A stretch of DNA of 64,000 bases from G963677445 sp963678275 (GCA_963678275.1 OY782765.1:2728001-2792000), one strand, 5' to 3'. Shown: positions 43,888-53,285, numbered from the stretch's first letter. Translations and numbers: made by a program. Notes: generated by a model from the letters alone, not told the origin.

Positions 43888-44946
43888 CTATTTTTCTTCT
43901 TTTTTATTTTCGCCTGAAGTTTCTTCTGTTGCCGGAGGAGTTTCAGCTTTTTTCCCGGTAGCAGGAACTTCTGCTTTTTTTACTTCCTGAACCGGAGCTT
44001 CTTCTTTTTTAGGTGTTTCGGCAGTTTTTTCAGCAGGAGCTTCTTTCTTTACTTCAGGAGCCGGGACGGCTTTTTCCTGTTTAGCTTCAGGTCTGTTTTT
44101 TTTGTCACTTCTCTCAGTGCGGTCCGATCTTTTTTGTCCCCTTGAATCAAATTTCACTTTACGCCTGGTAGCTTTTCCATCTTCCTGTTTTTCAGGAGTC
44201 TCTTCTTCTTTAATTTTTTTCTGTCTTTCTTTTTCAGCGGCTTCTTCAGCTTTCAGCTCTTTAGCTTTTGCCTGTCCTTCTATTACGGCGTCAGCAATTT
44301 TTTTTGTGATAACTTCAATCGCTCTTACCGCGTCATCATTCGACGGGATTACAAAATCAATAGGATCAGGATCACAGTTCGTATCAACCATCGCGAAAAT
44401 GGGGATATTAAGCCTTAAAGCTTCCCTGATAGCAATTGCTTCTTTTTTGATATCGACAACAAACAATGCGCCCGGCATTCTTCCAAGTGTTTCAACACCT
44501 TCGAGCACTTTGCGAAGTTTATCTTTCTCACGTGTGAGCTGGAGAATTTCTTTTTTTGTTATCTTTTCGAATGTGCCGTCTGTTTCCATTTTGTCGATGT
44601 TCTGCAGACGTTTTATACTTTTGCGGATAGTGGCAAAGTTGGTAAGCATACCGCCAAGCCATCTTTCACTAACCCAGTTGCTTTCACTTCTTCTGGCTTC
44701 GGTGGCAATCACTCCGCCAGCCTGTTTTTTGGTTCCTACAAAAAGAACAGATCTGCCGGTCGAAACTATTCCGCGAATTGCGTCACAAGCTTCATCGATG
44801 GCTATCTGGGTTTTTTTCAGATCAATGATATGGATCCCGTTCTTTTCCATGAAAATATATTTTTTCATTTTGGGATTCCAACGGCGGGTAAGGTGCCCAA
44901 AGTGCGCACCGGATTCAATCAGATCAGTAAGATTTAATCTGGACAT
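43888..44946 (-). CDS. rpsB: Ribosomal protein S2 with long low-complexity tail
   Basis: 352 residues. The first ~225 are a normal S2 (SGAHFGHLTRRWNPKM, GRSVLFVGTKKQA, RWLGGMLTNF, GALFVVDIKKE, DTNCDPDPIDFVIPSNDDA). The remaining ~125 residues are a highly charged, Pro/Ala/Glu/Lys-rich tail (EKQEDGKATRRKVKF, KTAETPKKEEAPVQEVKKAE) with no fold expected. Many bacteria have short S2 tails; this one adds more than half of the usual length. AGGAG lies 6 bp before the ATG. First gene of the rpsB-tsf-pyrH-frr unit. Confidence 0.97.
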   Translation of the reverse strand: MSRLNLTDLIESGAHFGHLTRRWNPKMKKYIFMEKNGIHIIDLKKTQIAIDEACDAIRGIVSTGRSVLFVGTKKQAGGVIATEARRSESNWVSERWLGGMLTNFATIRKSIKRLQNIDKMETDGTFEKITKKEILQLTREKDKLRKVLEGVETLGRMPGALFVVDIKKEAIAIREALRLNIPIFAMVDTNCDPDPIDFVIPSNDDAVRAIEVITKKIADAVIEGQAKAKELKAEEAAEKERQKKIKEEETPEKQEDGKATRRKVKFDSRGQKRSDRTERSDKKNRPEAKQEKAVPAPEVKKEAPAEKTAETPKKEEAPVQEVKKAEVPATGKKAETPPATEETSGENKKEEK

Positions 44947-45059
44947 TAAAAACTCCTGTTTTACTTCTACTTTCTTCAGCTTTACCGCAAATCCCTTTTC
45001 AGGCGGGACACAGGTGGTAAATCGAAAAGTATGAATAGTTAATTAATAAATAATAAAAA

Positions 45060-45446
45060 TTATCTTTTGGAGAACTGAAATCTTTTTCTTGCTTTCGGTT
45101 GTCCGTATTTTTTCCTTTCAACCATTCTCGGGTCTCTTCTGAGCAGGCCTTCAGCCTTCAGCGCCATACGCAGATCGGGGTTGGCGTCGACCAGGGCTCT
45201 GGCAATTCCAAGCCTCGCGGCTTCAGCCTGTCCGGAAACACCGCCGCCATTTACGTTGATATACGCATCATATTTATCAAGCATTTCTGTAACAATCAGA
45301 GGAAGCTTAATATCTTCACGATGATATTCAAGCGGGAAAAACTGCTCAAATTCACGTTTGTTAACCGTGATGTTGCCCGAACCTGATCTCAAGTATACTC
45401 TTGCAATCGATTTTTTTCTTCTGCCTACAAATATTTTGTCAGCCAT
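45060..45446 (-). CDS. rpsI: Ribosomal protein S9
   Basis: 128 residues, normal length: GRRKKSIARVYLRSGSGNITVN at the start, VNGGGVSGQAEAARLGIARAL in the middle, and the basic C-terminal tail RKKYGQPKARKRFQFSKR that reaches the P-site tRNA. It follows rplM by 14 bp, the conserved rplM-rpsI pair. A 113-bp gap separates it from rpsB on the same strand. Confidence 0.98.
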   Translation of the reverse strand: MADKIFVGRRKKSIARVYLRSGSGNITVNKREFEQFFPLEYHREDIKLPLIVTEMLDKYDAYINVNGGGVSGQAEAARLGIARALVDANPDLRMALKAEGLLRRDPRMVERKKYGQPKARKRFQFSKR

Positions 45447-45460
45447 TCAAATTCCTCAGT

Positions 45461-45901
45461 TTATATACTTAACGGTTCCGGTTTCTGTGCGTTATGCGGA
45501 TGTTCCTCACCTGCATAAACTTTTAATTTTTTAATAAGCTGTCTTCCAAGCCTGTTTTTCGGAAGCATACCTTTAACGGCGTTGCGGATGACAAACTCAG
45601 GATTTTTTGCCATAACTTCGGCAAAAGAGCGGATTTTAACGCCGCCCGGGTACATCGAGTGAGAAAAATAAGTTTTCTGCAATTCTCTCTTTCCGGTCAT
45701 CTTTATCTTATCGGCGTTCAGTACGATCACAAAATCGCCTGTATCCATGTTGGGTGTAAAGATTGCTTTTTCTTTACCACGGATAACTTTTGCGATCTTT
45801 ACAGCTAACCTGCCGAGAATCTGGTCCTTAGCATCAACAACATACCATCTTCTGTCGGCGTCTTCTGTCTTCACAAACTTAGTTATTTTTTCCTGTTTCA
45901 A
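45461..45901 (-). CDS. rplM: Ribosomal protein L13
   Basis: 146 residues, normal for L13: RRWYVVDAKDQILGRLAVKIAKVIRGKEK, NMDTGDFVIVLNADKIKMTGKR, YFSHSMYPGG, and the C-terminal VYAGEEHPHNAQKPEPL. The start is TTG (45901-45899). GGAGG lies about 8 bp upstream, and no ATG is available before the conserved core, so the non-ATG start is well supported. First gene of the rplM-rpsI pair, whose promoter should lie in the 88 bp after 45901. Confidence 0.97.
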   Translation of the reverse strand: MKQEKITKFVKTEDADRRWYVVDAKDQILGRLAVKIAKVIRGKEKAIFTPNMDTGDFVIVLNADKIKMTGKRELQKTYFSHSMYPGGVKIRSFAEVMAKNPEFVIRNAVKGMLPKNRLGRQLIKKLKVYAGEEHPHNAQKPEPLSI

Positions 45902-45989
45902 GTCAGGACCTCCAGTTCGACATACATTTTACAAAGATTACAAAATTATTTGATTTTTTTTAAAATGTCAAGCAAATAAGGCATTAATT

Positions 45990-47609
45990 TTATCCGTATA
46001 ACAAACGAACAATGAATAACGCGGCCAGAATTCCCGCCACATCCGATATAATGCCTGCGGCTACGGCATGTCTTGTTTTTCTTATATTTACCGCGCCGAA
46101 ATAAACCGCCAGCACATAAAAAGTTGTTTCAGTGCTGCCGAAAAATGTTGAGACGAGAATTCCGAGGAAAGAGTCGGGGCCATGTTCCGAAATTATCTCG
46201 GCCATAATACCCAGTGACCCGCTGCCGCTTAAGGGACGCATCAGGGCCATTGGTATTGCCTCGGCAGGAAAACCGATCAGTCCCGTCACCGGCTCAAGTA
46301 TCGCGACCAGCCAGTCCATTGCCCCCCCAGCTCTGAATATGCCTATAGCGACAAGAATAGCCACCAGATATGGAATTATTGTAACCGCTATTTCAAATCC
46401 TTCTTTTGCCCCTTCTACAAATGTTTCATAAATCTTTACTTTTTTTATCGCGCCAAGCAGCACAAAAGAAAAAATAAGGGCCGGGATGGCGAGCACCGAA
46501 ATAATTTCAATCACTCCTTTTAATGCTCCGCTGAATCCAGACTTCAATAATCCGTCGAAGAGTGAAAAAACTCCTGTATGATAAAAAACAAAAAACAGCA
46601 GTGTAGCAGCTGCGATCGCTGCCATAAACTTAAGATTTGTATTTATCCAATCCTTTATTTCAGTCAGTTTTATCGGGAACCGTTCAAACGTTTTTGTTGC
46701 CAGTATCCCCACAATGGTAGCGCAGAATGAACCGAACATAGTTGTGCCGATAATTATTGCGGGCTGCGAACTGCCCGCCGCCGCTCTCAGCGCTATCGCA
46801 GTGGTTGGCATTAGCGCGAAACTCGCTGTATTAAGCACCATGAATGTGCACATTGCGTTTGTGGCGGTATCTTTCTGCTCATTGAGTGTATTCAAATCCT
46901 CCATAGCTTTTATGCCGAAGGGAGTGGCGGCATTGCCAAGCCCCAAAAATGTGGCGGAAAGATTCATAATTATTGATCCTACGGCCGGATGATCGGCGGG
47001 AATTTCAGGAAATAATACCCTGGTAAGGGGACGGGCGGCTCTGGCGATTAATTTTATTATTCCGGCTTCCTCCGCAATTTTCATCACACCAAGCCACAGT
47101 GCCATAATTCCTATCAGTCCTATTACAATCTCAACCGCTATACCAGCTTTATCGAGAGCTTCATTTGTAACATCCTTTAACTTTACAAAGCCAATCTTCT
47201 CAATCACCAGCCCGGCAGGTTTTCCTTCTCTGAAAATCACCGTTCCATCCAGATCATTTTCTTTACCGGCGCCCGCGGCCATTTTTTGCCATAACTTTGG
47301 GAAATTATCATCTACCACAAGATGAAAAGAGGCTTTTCCATTTTCTCCCGGTTTTCCTATTTTCGCCTGGAATGTCAGGTCTTCCGCGCTTTCAATATTA
47401 TAAAAGCGGGCAAAGTCATCCCCTTTTACGGCAAAGTTAACATTATTCTCCGCCGCGGTGTAGTCAACCACTTCAACAGGAAGTTCTTTCCCGTTGCGGT
47501 ATTTGTCGGTAACATTATCGGAGAGGTCGGAATAAACAGCGGCAATTATCCCCAGCCCCATCAGTATCATCCAGATATAATTCAGCATGGCAAACTTATT
47601 TTTAAACAA
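45990..47609 (-). CDS. Fused SpmA-SpmB-like nucleoside-recognition membrane protein
   Basis: 539 residues, very hydrophobic, with two 'Gate' (nucleoside-recognition) halves. The first resembles SpmA (about 150-330; NLSATFLGLGNAATPFGIKAMEDLN). The second resembles SpmB (about 370-535; RPLSGSGSLGIMAEIISEHG, FFGSTETTFYVLAVYFG). A soluble segment of about 110 residues (30-140) lies after the first helix. In Bacillus the separate SpmA and SpmB proteins act in spore core dehydration, but homologues are common in non-spore-formers, where they probably transport an unidentified solute. No sporulation genes are nearby. Confidence 0.9.
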   Translation of the reverse strand: MFKNKFAMLNYIWMILMGLGIIAAVYSDLSDNVTDKYRNGKELPVEVVDYTAAENNVNFAVKGDDFARFYNIESAEDLTFQAKIGKPGENGKASFHLVVDDNFPKLWQKMAAGAGKENDLDGTVIFREGKPAGLVIEKIGFVKLKDVTNEALDKAGIAVEIVIGLIGIMALWLGVMKIAEEAGIIKLIARAARPLTRVLFPEIPADHPAVGSIIMNLSATFLGLGNAATPFGIKAMEDLNTLNEQKDTATNAMCTFMVLNTASFALMPTTAIALRAAAGSSQPAIIIGTTMFGSFCATIVGILATKTFERFPIKLTEIKDWINTNLKFMAAIAAATLLFFVFYHTGVFSLFDGLLKSGFSGALKGVIEIISVLAIPALIFSFVLLGAIKKVKIYETFVEGAKEGFEIAVTIIPYLVAILVAIGIFRAGGAMDWLVAILEPVTGLIGFPAEAIPMALMRPLSGSGSLGIMAEIISEHGPDSFLGILVSTFFGSTETTFYVLAVYFGAVNIRKTRHAVAAGIISDVAGILAALFIVRLLYG

Positions 47610-47891
47610 AAAATAAAATTACGAAAATGAGCGGCTTTTTGCTAATAATGAAAAACAATACTTAATCTGGCATGACACAAATAGTGGTTAGTGGAGAGGA
47701 AAAACACTTCTCTGGTTTTTTAAACCCGATTTCGATGACGACTTCGATTTGGATTTCTATGTCTGCCTTATATTTTGTCAATCTTTTTAATGCCTGTAAT
47801 CATGTTCCGAGTTTTTTCTGTGTAGATAAGGAAAACAGCGGTAGATAATTCCCCCCTTTTAATTAAGTTTAAAAAAACGAAAAAATAAATT

Positions 47892-49064
47892 ATGACAGAA
47901 AATAAAATATTCCAGCGCCTCAACGTATATACAATTTCTATCGCGCATCTTATACACGACATCTATTCCTCATTTCTCGCGCCTATACTTCCCCTGCTTA
48001 TTGAAAAACTGCAGATATCCTACACTCTTTCCGGATTACTCACCATCGCCCAACGCATACCGGCGCTCTTTAATCCGGCGATCGGCCTCTTTGCCGATAA
48101 GTTGAAGGTTCGCTACCTGCTGATTGTATCCCCCGCCATTACATGTACCGCAATGAGTCTGCTCGGTGTGGCTCCCACATATATATTTCTGGTGGTTCTC
48201 CTTCTGGTAATGGGCATAGGGGCCGCGCTATTTCATGTACCGGGCCCGGTAATGATCAGACGGGTGTCCGGCGATCGGGTCGGCAAGGGGATGTCATTCT
48301 ATATGCTTGGCGGCGAAATAGCCCGGACTCTCGGCCCAATGGTTATCCTCGGCGCGGTATCTCTCTGGGGACTCGAAGGGAGCTGGCGGCTAATGCCATT
48401 CGGTCTGGCGGTATCTGCAATATTATGGATAAGACTGAGGAAAATTTCAATTGTAGATGAATTTAAAACAAAGGAAAAAAAGAAGGGGATTTTAAGCACA
48501 GTCAGGGAAATGCTTCCTTTTTTTATCAAACTCGCGGGAGTGTTTTTCTTCAGCCAGGTGCTTAAATCAACCATCACAGCCTTTCTCCCCGCCTACATAG
48601 AAAACCAGAGCGGCTCTCTATGGGAAGGAGGCATAGCGCTTTCTCTCTTTCAGGCAGCCGGGGCGGTCGGCACATTTTTTTCGGGAACTCTGTCAGATAA
48701 AATCGGAAGAAAAAAGATTCTGATAGCCGCGGCAATTCTCTCCCCGGCTCTGGTGCTTGGATTCCTCTTCACAGAAGGAATAATCTCAACAATTTTTATT
48801 ACTCTTACCGGAATAACCATCTTTGCCTATACTCCCGTAATTCTGGCAATTGTCAACAGCATCGATTCGGCCCGCCCGGCATTCATTAACAGCATCGTAA
48901 TGACGATCAGCTTTTTTTCCGGCGCCCTCACAGTCCTTATCGCCGGAGCGCTGATAGACATTTTCGGTCTGCATACCACCTATATTATCACCTCGGTTAC
49001 AGCCTTTCTCACCCTGCCTTTTGTGATTGTATTGGATACGGGGGATAAAAAGCAAACTATATGA
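47892..49064 (+). CDS. MFS exporter, fosmidomycin-resistance (Fsr) type
   Basis: 390 residues with 12 predicted helices. The N-terminal ISIAHLIHDIYSSFLAPILPLLIEKL motif is the Fsr-group signature, followed by ALFNPAIGLFADK (MFS motif A) and GIGAALFHVPGPVMIRRVSG. The second half has FFSGTLSDKIGRKKILIAAA. Members of the group export fosmidomycin and related small molecules; the native substrate is unknown. It is a single plus-strand gene between minus-strand units; the terminator at 49194-49231 lies in its downstream region but is oriented for the minus strand. Confidence 0.9.
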   Translation: MTENKIFQRLNVYTISIAHLIHDIYSSFLAPILPLLIEKLQISYTLSGLLTIAQRIPALFNPAIGLFADKLKVRYLLIVSPAITCTAMSLLGVAPTYIFLVVLLLVMGIGAALFHVPGPVMIRRVSGDRVGKGMSFYMLGGEIARTLGPMVILGAVSLWGLEGSWRLMPFGLAVSAILWIRLRKISIVDEFKTKEKKKGILSTVREMLPFFIKLAGVFFFSQVLKSTITAFLPAYIENQSGSLWEGGIALSLFQAAGAVGTFFSGTLSDKIGRKKILIAAAILSPALVLGFLFTEGIISTIFITLTGITIFAYTPVILAIVNSIDSARPAFINSIVMTISFFSGALTVLIAGALIDIFGLHTTYIITSVTAFLTLPFVIVLDTGDKKQTI

Positions 49065-49193
49065 AGTTTGAATTTTGAAGTATTAAATTTGAAACGGTAG
49101 TGCTGGCTTTGTAGATTAAAGCGAAGTCATCTTTTGATTATCAATTCAGCAGCTCTTCACTTCTGGTTCCGCCAATTAAAAATTACGATAAAA

Positions 49194-49231
49194 AAAGGGA
49201 ACACCCGGTTAGTGCGTCGGATATTCCCTTT
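49194..49231 (-). terminator. Terminator after the FecR-like gene
   Basis: Stem AAAGGGAA/TTCCCTTT (49194-49201 / 49224-49231) with an inner CCG/CGG pairing. On the minus strand it is followed by a T-run, 20 bp past the stop at 49251. Confidence 0.75.
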
Positions 49232-49250
49232 AAAGGATACAACAGCTATA

Positions 49251-49937
49251 TTATTTACTCTTATTATCGAGCATTTTTGATTTTATTAAAGAGCTGAGAT
49301 CATTTATTTTCGATAAAAGTTTATTTTCTCCGGATATTTTTTCTATTTCTTTCAGTTCAGACGCCGCTTCTTCAAGCAATTCCATCCTTATCAGCAGTTC
49401 GGTAAAATAGATTCGCTCCTCAAGCATTTTCCTGGTGGAGGGATATTTCCTGTACGTTTCCCTCGCGAATATTATCCCGGAGGTTTCATATCCATTTTCG
49501 GCCAGTTCTTTCGCGCCGTTTATCCTTTTATATCCTATTTCGCTTTCTTTACTCACTTCACTTTTGTTTTCACTTTTTTCACCATAAACAGCGGTATTCT
49601 TAACTTTTCCATTCCGCTTTTGAGGAGAGATGCTCCTTATTTCCTCCATAGCGAGGGCAAGCAGAAGATCATTTATACTTATCTTTTTGAGATAATCGAG
49701 TGAAAGAGCGCAGTTGGAACGGAGCATAAAACGCGACTCATTTTTCTTCAGCACCACAAAAGAATTTTCACCTGTCACAACCAGATCGGCGCTGTCAAGA
49801 TTCGCCCCTTTTTCTACCGGAATAAAATTTTCACTCAGTCCCCTGAGCGCGTTAACCTCTCCCGATTTTTTCTCGACCTCAAAACGTTGCGCGCTTAAAA
49901 CCACAAAGGGAAAAATAAATAAGATTATATATTTCAT
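49251..49937 (-). CDS. Exported protein with FecR-like N-terminus
   Basis: 228 residues: signal peptide (MKYIILFIFPFVVLSAQ), then a FecR-like beta domain (KKSGEVNALRGLSENFIPVEKGANLDSADLVVTGENSFVVL, in one continuous region about 23-65). A charged linker follows, then a TPR-like helical end (about 140-225; ELLIRMELLEEAASELKEIEKI). FecR domains of this kind occur in envelope sensors and surface proteins. It follows the transglutaminase-like gene by 22 bp and is the last gene of a lipoprotein/transglutaminase/FecR-like run. Role unknown. Confidence 0.78.
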   Translation of the reverse strand: MKYIILFIFPFVVLSAQRFEVEKKSGEVNALRGLSENFIPVEKGANLDSADLVVTGENSFVVLKKNESRFMLRSNCALSLDYLKKISINDLLLALAMEEIRSISPQKRNGKVKNTAVYGEKSENKSEVSKESEIGYKRINGAKELAENGYETSGIIFARETYRKYPSTRKMLEERIYFTELLIRMELLEEAASELKEIEKISGENKLLSKINDLSSLIKSKMLDNKSK

Positions 49938-49959
49938 TTTTTACACCTGTTATCAATTA

Positions 49960-51960
49960 TTAATAAACATCCACAATCCTAACGGTTCCTTTCGAAAGGC
50001 CAAGATTTGAGATTGCTTCCCGGTAAAACCTTTCGGCGGCGTCATTCCAGGCATCATCGAAACTTCCTGAAACAGTAAGTTCCAGCGGCGCCCAGGCCTC
50101 TTCCCTGCCGGCGACATTGCCGCGGATAATATATTTTTTATCATTCTTTGTGATAAGGGAAATATTTTCCGGAGTAAGTTTTGTGTTTATCAGTAGGTTT
50201 ACATGCCCCACATCCCCTTCTCCTTCAGGTTTATAATCGACAAAAGCGGTCTGGATGCCCACACTTTCGAGCAGGGCGGAAAAAGCAACCGAAAGATCAT
50301 CACAGTCTCCTCCGCCAAGCTCCAGAGTCTCTATTGGAAACTGCACCTTTTCAACCGCCGCCCTCGGATCGCTGACATATTTTTTCCCTGATATAAAAAA
50401 CCGGTGCAGAATTTTCACCTGGTGGAAAATATTAAGAGCGGGGGGTATATCGCCTGATATCGTTTGATCGGCTTCGAGAACCTTTCTGGCTATTTCCCTT
50501 GTTTCGGGAAACTGGTATTTAACAAAATAGCGCAAATTCTCTACATTTCCATCCCAGCTGTTCATATCATTTATCAGCAGCGGCAATTTTATTATATCAT
50601 CATCATTTTCGGCAAGGGAGCTCAAGAAAAACCTTGCGTTCGATATTTTTCTTCCCTTTTCCCGGTAATCCTCTTCCACTAAAGTATAAAATTTTATTAT
50701 GGCGCTGTCACCCGGCTCTATGGTAACCGAAGGAGAATAAACTCTCTCTTTATTGATTCCCTCAATAATTGAAGAAGGTTTGACCGAAACACTTTTACCC
50801 GAGATATTTCTTACACGGGCTGTGGCAAAAGGAATATTCTGGTAAATATCATAAAGCGTGGGGTAGATATCTTTTTCAATATTAACATCAATAAATTCAA
50901 CTTTTTTCTTCGGGATAAATGAGAGAGAAAGGTTAGCGCCAAAAAAAAGTTTATCACCGCTATACCTGTTATTATGAAGATTATCTATTCCCTCGTTCAA
51001 ATACTGCTCAAGGTTAAAGGGACCGGTGGCCGGGGGCAGGTATTTTATTCCTGTGATATACAAAGACAAAAATCCTGTGGAATAATATATCCCCGGCGAA
51101 AAGGCGGCGGGGAAAGGATTTATCGCCTGATCATGAAGCAGATTAAAATTAAAAGTCAATTTTCCCATTGTGTATGATCCGCCCGCGACAACTTTACCGC
51201 CCGATTCATAAATTATTCTGAAATCGAGATTGGATAATGGGGTATAGTCAAAACGGAAGCGGGCCTGTTTAATATTTCTCAACCACAGATCATCTTCAGT
51301 TCCCGGGTCATCCGCCTCACTGAAAAGAGCCAGATTATTAGTTGAAAAACCAACGCCAATTTGTTCATTCACCCTGTAATAAAGCCCGATATCGGTTTTC
51401 CAGATATTATTATGATACGAATCGGTTACCGTTGAGATATAATTGGCGGTGTCGCTTATTACAGGCTGGACAATATCCCTGTTTATCTCCTGCCGCAAAT
51501 GCCTGAGTGAAAATCCGGATGAGAAATTTTCAGCAAGGTTAAAAGAATAACCAAAACCGAAAAGTTCGCTGTATTCTATTCCGGTTGTCAGTGAAGTTTC
51601 CACTTTCAAAGTATCTATCAGAGTTATTGTTGATCCTGTGCTATAGGAAAACTTTTTTTTCAGACCGGGTGAATAACGGGCATAAAAATAATTCCGCCCT
51701 ATTCTTTTGGCTCCCGAAAAAAAATATACATTACTGTAATTTTCCGATATATTCTCATAGCCGAGAAGAAGAGAAAACTCCCAGTCGCCATTAACCGTGT
51801 AATTTCCCGGGTTGCTCTCAAAACTGTTATACCTGAATACACCGGAACCGGTATTCATCATGCCTCCCGCGGGATCATAGGAGGACTGGGGCAATATTTC
51901 AGATGCCGTTATCATAAAACATATAATTATAATATGACGGTATACAGCCTTAAATTTCAA
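49960..51960 (-). CDS. Outer-membrane-like beta-barrel fused to a transglutaminase-like domain
   Basis: 666 residues from the preferred start: a signal peptide (MKFKAVYRHIIIICFMITASEILPQ in the longer form), then a beta-rich region (about 35-330) of alternating aromatic strands such as GNYTVNGDWEFSLLLGYE, typical of PorV/OmpA-like barrels. A linker domain follows, and then a transglutaminase-like domain (about 500-650) with Cys in GGGDCDDLSVAFSALL, His in DVGHVNLLINT and an acidic residue in WAPLELT. The TTG at 51960 gives a clean signal peptide and an 11-bp overlap. An ATG at 52002 is in frame but would overlap the upstream lipoprotein by 53 bp. An enzyme processing peptides or surface polymers is inferred. 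Confidence 0.8.
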   Translation of the reverse strand: MKFKAVYRHIIIICFMITASEILPQSSYDPAGGMMNTGSGVFRYNSFESNPGNYTVNGDWEFSLLLGYENISENYSNVYFFSGAKRIGRNYFYARYSPGLKKKFSYSTGSTITLIDTLKVETSLTTGIEYSELFGFGYSFNLAENFSSGFSLRHLRQEINRDIVQPVISDTANYISTVTDSYHNNIWKTDIGLYYRVNEQIGVGFSTNNLALFSEADDPGTEDDLWLRNIKQARFRFDYTPLSNLDFRIIYESGGKVVAGGSYTMGKLTFNFNLLHDQAINPFPAAFSPGIYYSTGFLSLYITGIKYLPPATGPFNLEQYLNEGIDNLHNNRYSGDKLFFGANLSLSFIPKKKVEFIDVNIEKDIYPTLYDIYQNIPFATARVRNISGKSVSVKPSSIIEGINKERVYSPSVTIEPGDSAIIKFYTLVEEDYREKGRKISNARFFLSSLAENDDDIIKLPLLINDMNSWDGNVENLRYFVKYQFPETREIARKVLEADQTISGDIPPALNIFHQVKILHRFFISGKKYVSDPRAAVEKVQFPIETLELGGGDCDDLSVAFSALLESVGIQTAFVDYKPEGEGDVGHVNLLINTKLTPENISLITKNDKKYIIRGNVAGREEAWAPLELTVSGSFDDAWNDAAERFYREAISNLGLSKGTVRIVDVY

Positions 51961-52852
51961 TTCCGATATTATGTATACTTTGAGAAAGCAGGTAAACATC
52001 ATTCAGATTATTATCCTGTGAAGAACTGATTTTTTTTCTATATAATGTGAATATTATGGCGCTGAAACGGTCGCGGGGAATGCTTTTAAGAATATTGCCC
52101 GGAATCAGTAGTCTGCCGTCATCTCTTGTTTTTATCCGGTAGAAAGGAAATTTTTCACCATTGTTCCTTCTTTTCGCGCCAATAATAAATTCGAGTTCTC
52201 CGCTTCCGCTTTTATCCGGATTCCATGAAAGAATAACCTCAAAATCATCCGTTCCCGGTTCTCCTCTCCTTGCCAGCGAGCCGTTTATTTCAACCGGCTG
52301 CTCCATCAGAAATGATTTCTCCCTCCCGATGAAGGGAATAAAACTGATTCTGATATTTGGTTTCAGCACATCTTCAGGATCACGTGAAAACCACGCATGC
52401 CTGAAACCAACTACGGTATCCTTCCTGATTCCGTTTTCCAGATACGAAATTCTGTTAAAGAGAACCCGCGCCGTATCAGAGTTGAACATTACTCTGCCAA
52501 GTATCTCACTCTGATATCCTACCAATTCGTTGGAGAGGTTGTAAACCGGTTTGTTCCTGTTGTAAAATATTGTATTGGAATAACCAAATTTGCTGGTTAT
52601 TCCCTTATACGAATTTTTAACATGTGTTAACGAAATGAGGGTTGAATAGTCAGGGATGCTTGTGGTTACTCCTGTTGAATCATACCCGTTGGAATAAACA
52701 TTTTTTTCCGGTTCGGGAGATAGCAGTTCTATCTGAATTTCATCACTCTGATCTGTCAGTCCTGAAACCAGTTCAGTCGGTCCCGGCTCCTGGCACTGCA
52801 TAAGCAGAATTGAGAAAGTTATTATCGCCAAATATGTTATTCTCGATTTCAT
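51950..52852 (-). CDS. Lipoprotein of unknown function
   Basis: 300 residues from the chosen ATG (52852): MKSRITYLAIITFSILLMQC with lipobox cysteine Cys20. An in-frame ATG 36 bp upstream (52888) would put 12 residues before the signal sequence. The mature part is beta-rich with no recognised domain; blocks such as GFRHAWFSRDPEDVLKPNI and SWNPDKSGSGELEFIIGAKR look structural. The next gene encodes the barrel/transglutaminase protein (11-bp overlap), so lipoprotein, barrel and FecR-like protein form one unit and may make up one envelope complex. Confidence 0.82.
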   Translation of the reverse strand: MKSRITYLAIITFSILLMQCQEPGPTELVSGLTDQSDEIQIELLSPEPEKNVYSNGYDSTGVTTSIPDYSTLISLTHVKNSYKGITSKFGYSNTIFYNRNKPVYNLSNELVGYQSEILGRVMFNSDTARVLFNRISYLENGIRKDTVVGFRHAWFSRDPEDVLKPNIRISFIPFIGREKSFLMEQPVEINGSLARRGEPGTDDFEVILSWNPDKSGSGELEFIIGAKRRNNGEKFPFYRIKTRDDGRLLIPGNILKSIPRDRFSAIIFTLYRKKISSSQDNNLNDVYLLSQSIHNIGIEI

Positions 52853-53009
52853 AATTATTAAACTAAAAAGTGACTGATTCATTATCAAGTTAAATGTTCC
52901 AAATCAATAAGCAGGCAGAGCCGGAACCGAAAGAAAATCTTCAACAAATAGCCGCACTCGTTTTCCTCCTGGCTTTTCTCTGGTGTTTCCGGGTACGCTA
53001 ACGAGCCTG

Positions 53010-53076
53010 CCATCCGGCGGTTGAGCGGAGTCGAAACCAGCGGCGGCAGCTTCGACTCCGCTCAGCCGCCGGGTGG
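53010..53076. repeat. Long hairpin repeat
   Basis: Inverted repeat with 26-bp arms (53010-53035 and 53051-53076) around a 15-nt loop. The core is TTGAGCGGAGTCGAA / TTCGACTCCGCTCAG, with only two mismatches, both possible G-U pairs. This kind of element recurs in intergenic DNA of many Bacteroidota-like genomes. The small open frames across it are by-products. Confidence 0.85.
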
Positions 53077-53256
53077 TCACTTCTGTTTCCGGTTTAGCCA
53101 GTTTAAGATTACTGTTACTCATTTCAATGTACACAATTCAATACTCTGTCATTTGATCCAGGAAAATGCCTGGTTATGCGCTAAACAGAAAGTCCATCAA
53201 TAAAAAAGACAAATTCCGGCAAATAAAATTTTACCGGAATATGTTAAAATAAAGAA

Positions 53257-53278
53257 GACCCCGACCGAAGCCGGGACC
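53257..53278 (-). terminator. Terminator of the 54.2-kb lipoprotein gene
   Basis: Stem GACCCCGAC/GCCGGGACC with a 4-nt loop that reads UUCG on the minus strand; a T-rich tail follows (TTCTTTATTTT, toward 53246). It lies 8 bp past the stop at 53286. Several G-U pairs are needed for the outer stem. Confidence 0.82.
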
Positions 53279-53285
53279 ATCAATC

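Noticed and set aside
45990..47609. Evidence of sporulation from SpmA/SpmB similarity
   Set aside because: The fused nucleoside-recognition protein is widespread in non-spore-formers and no other sporulation gene is present.
52904..53203. Small proteins with SAQPPGG-type sequence on both strands
   Set aside because: They are translations of the 53010-53076 hairpin repeat and not genes.
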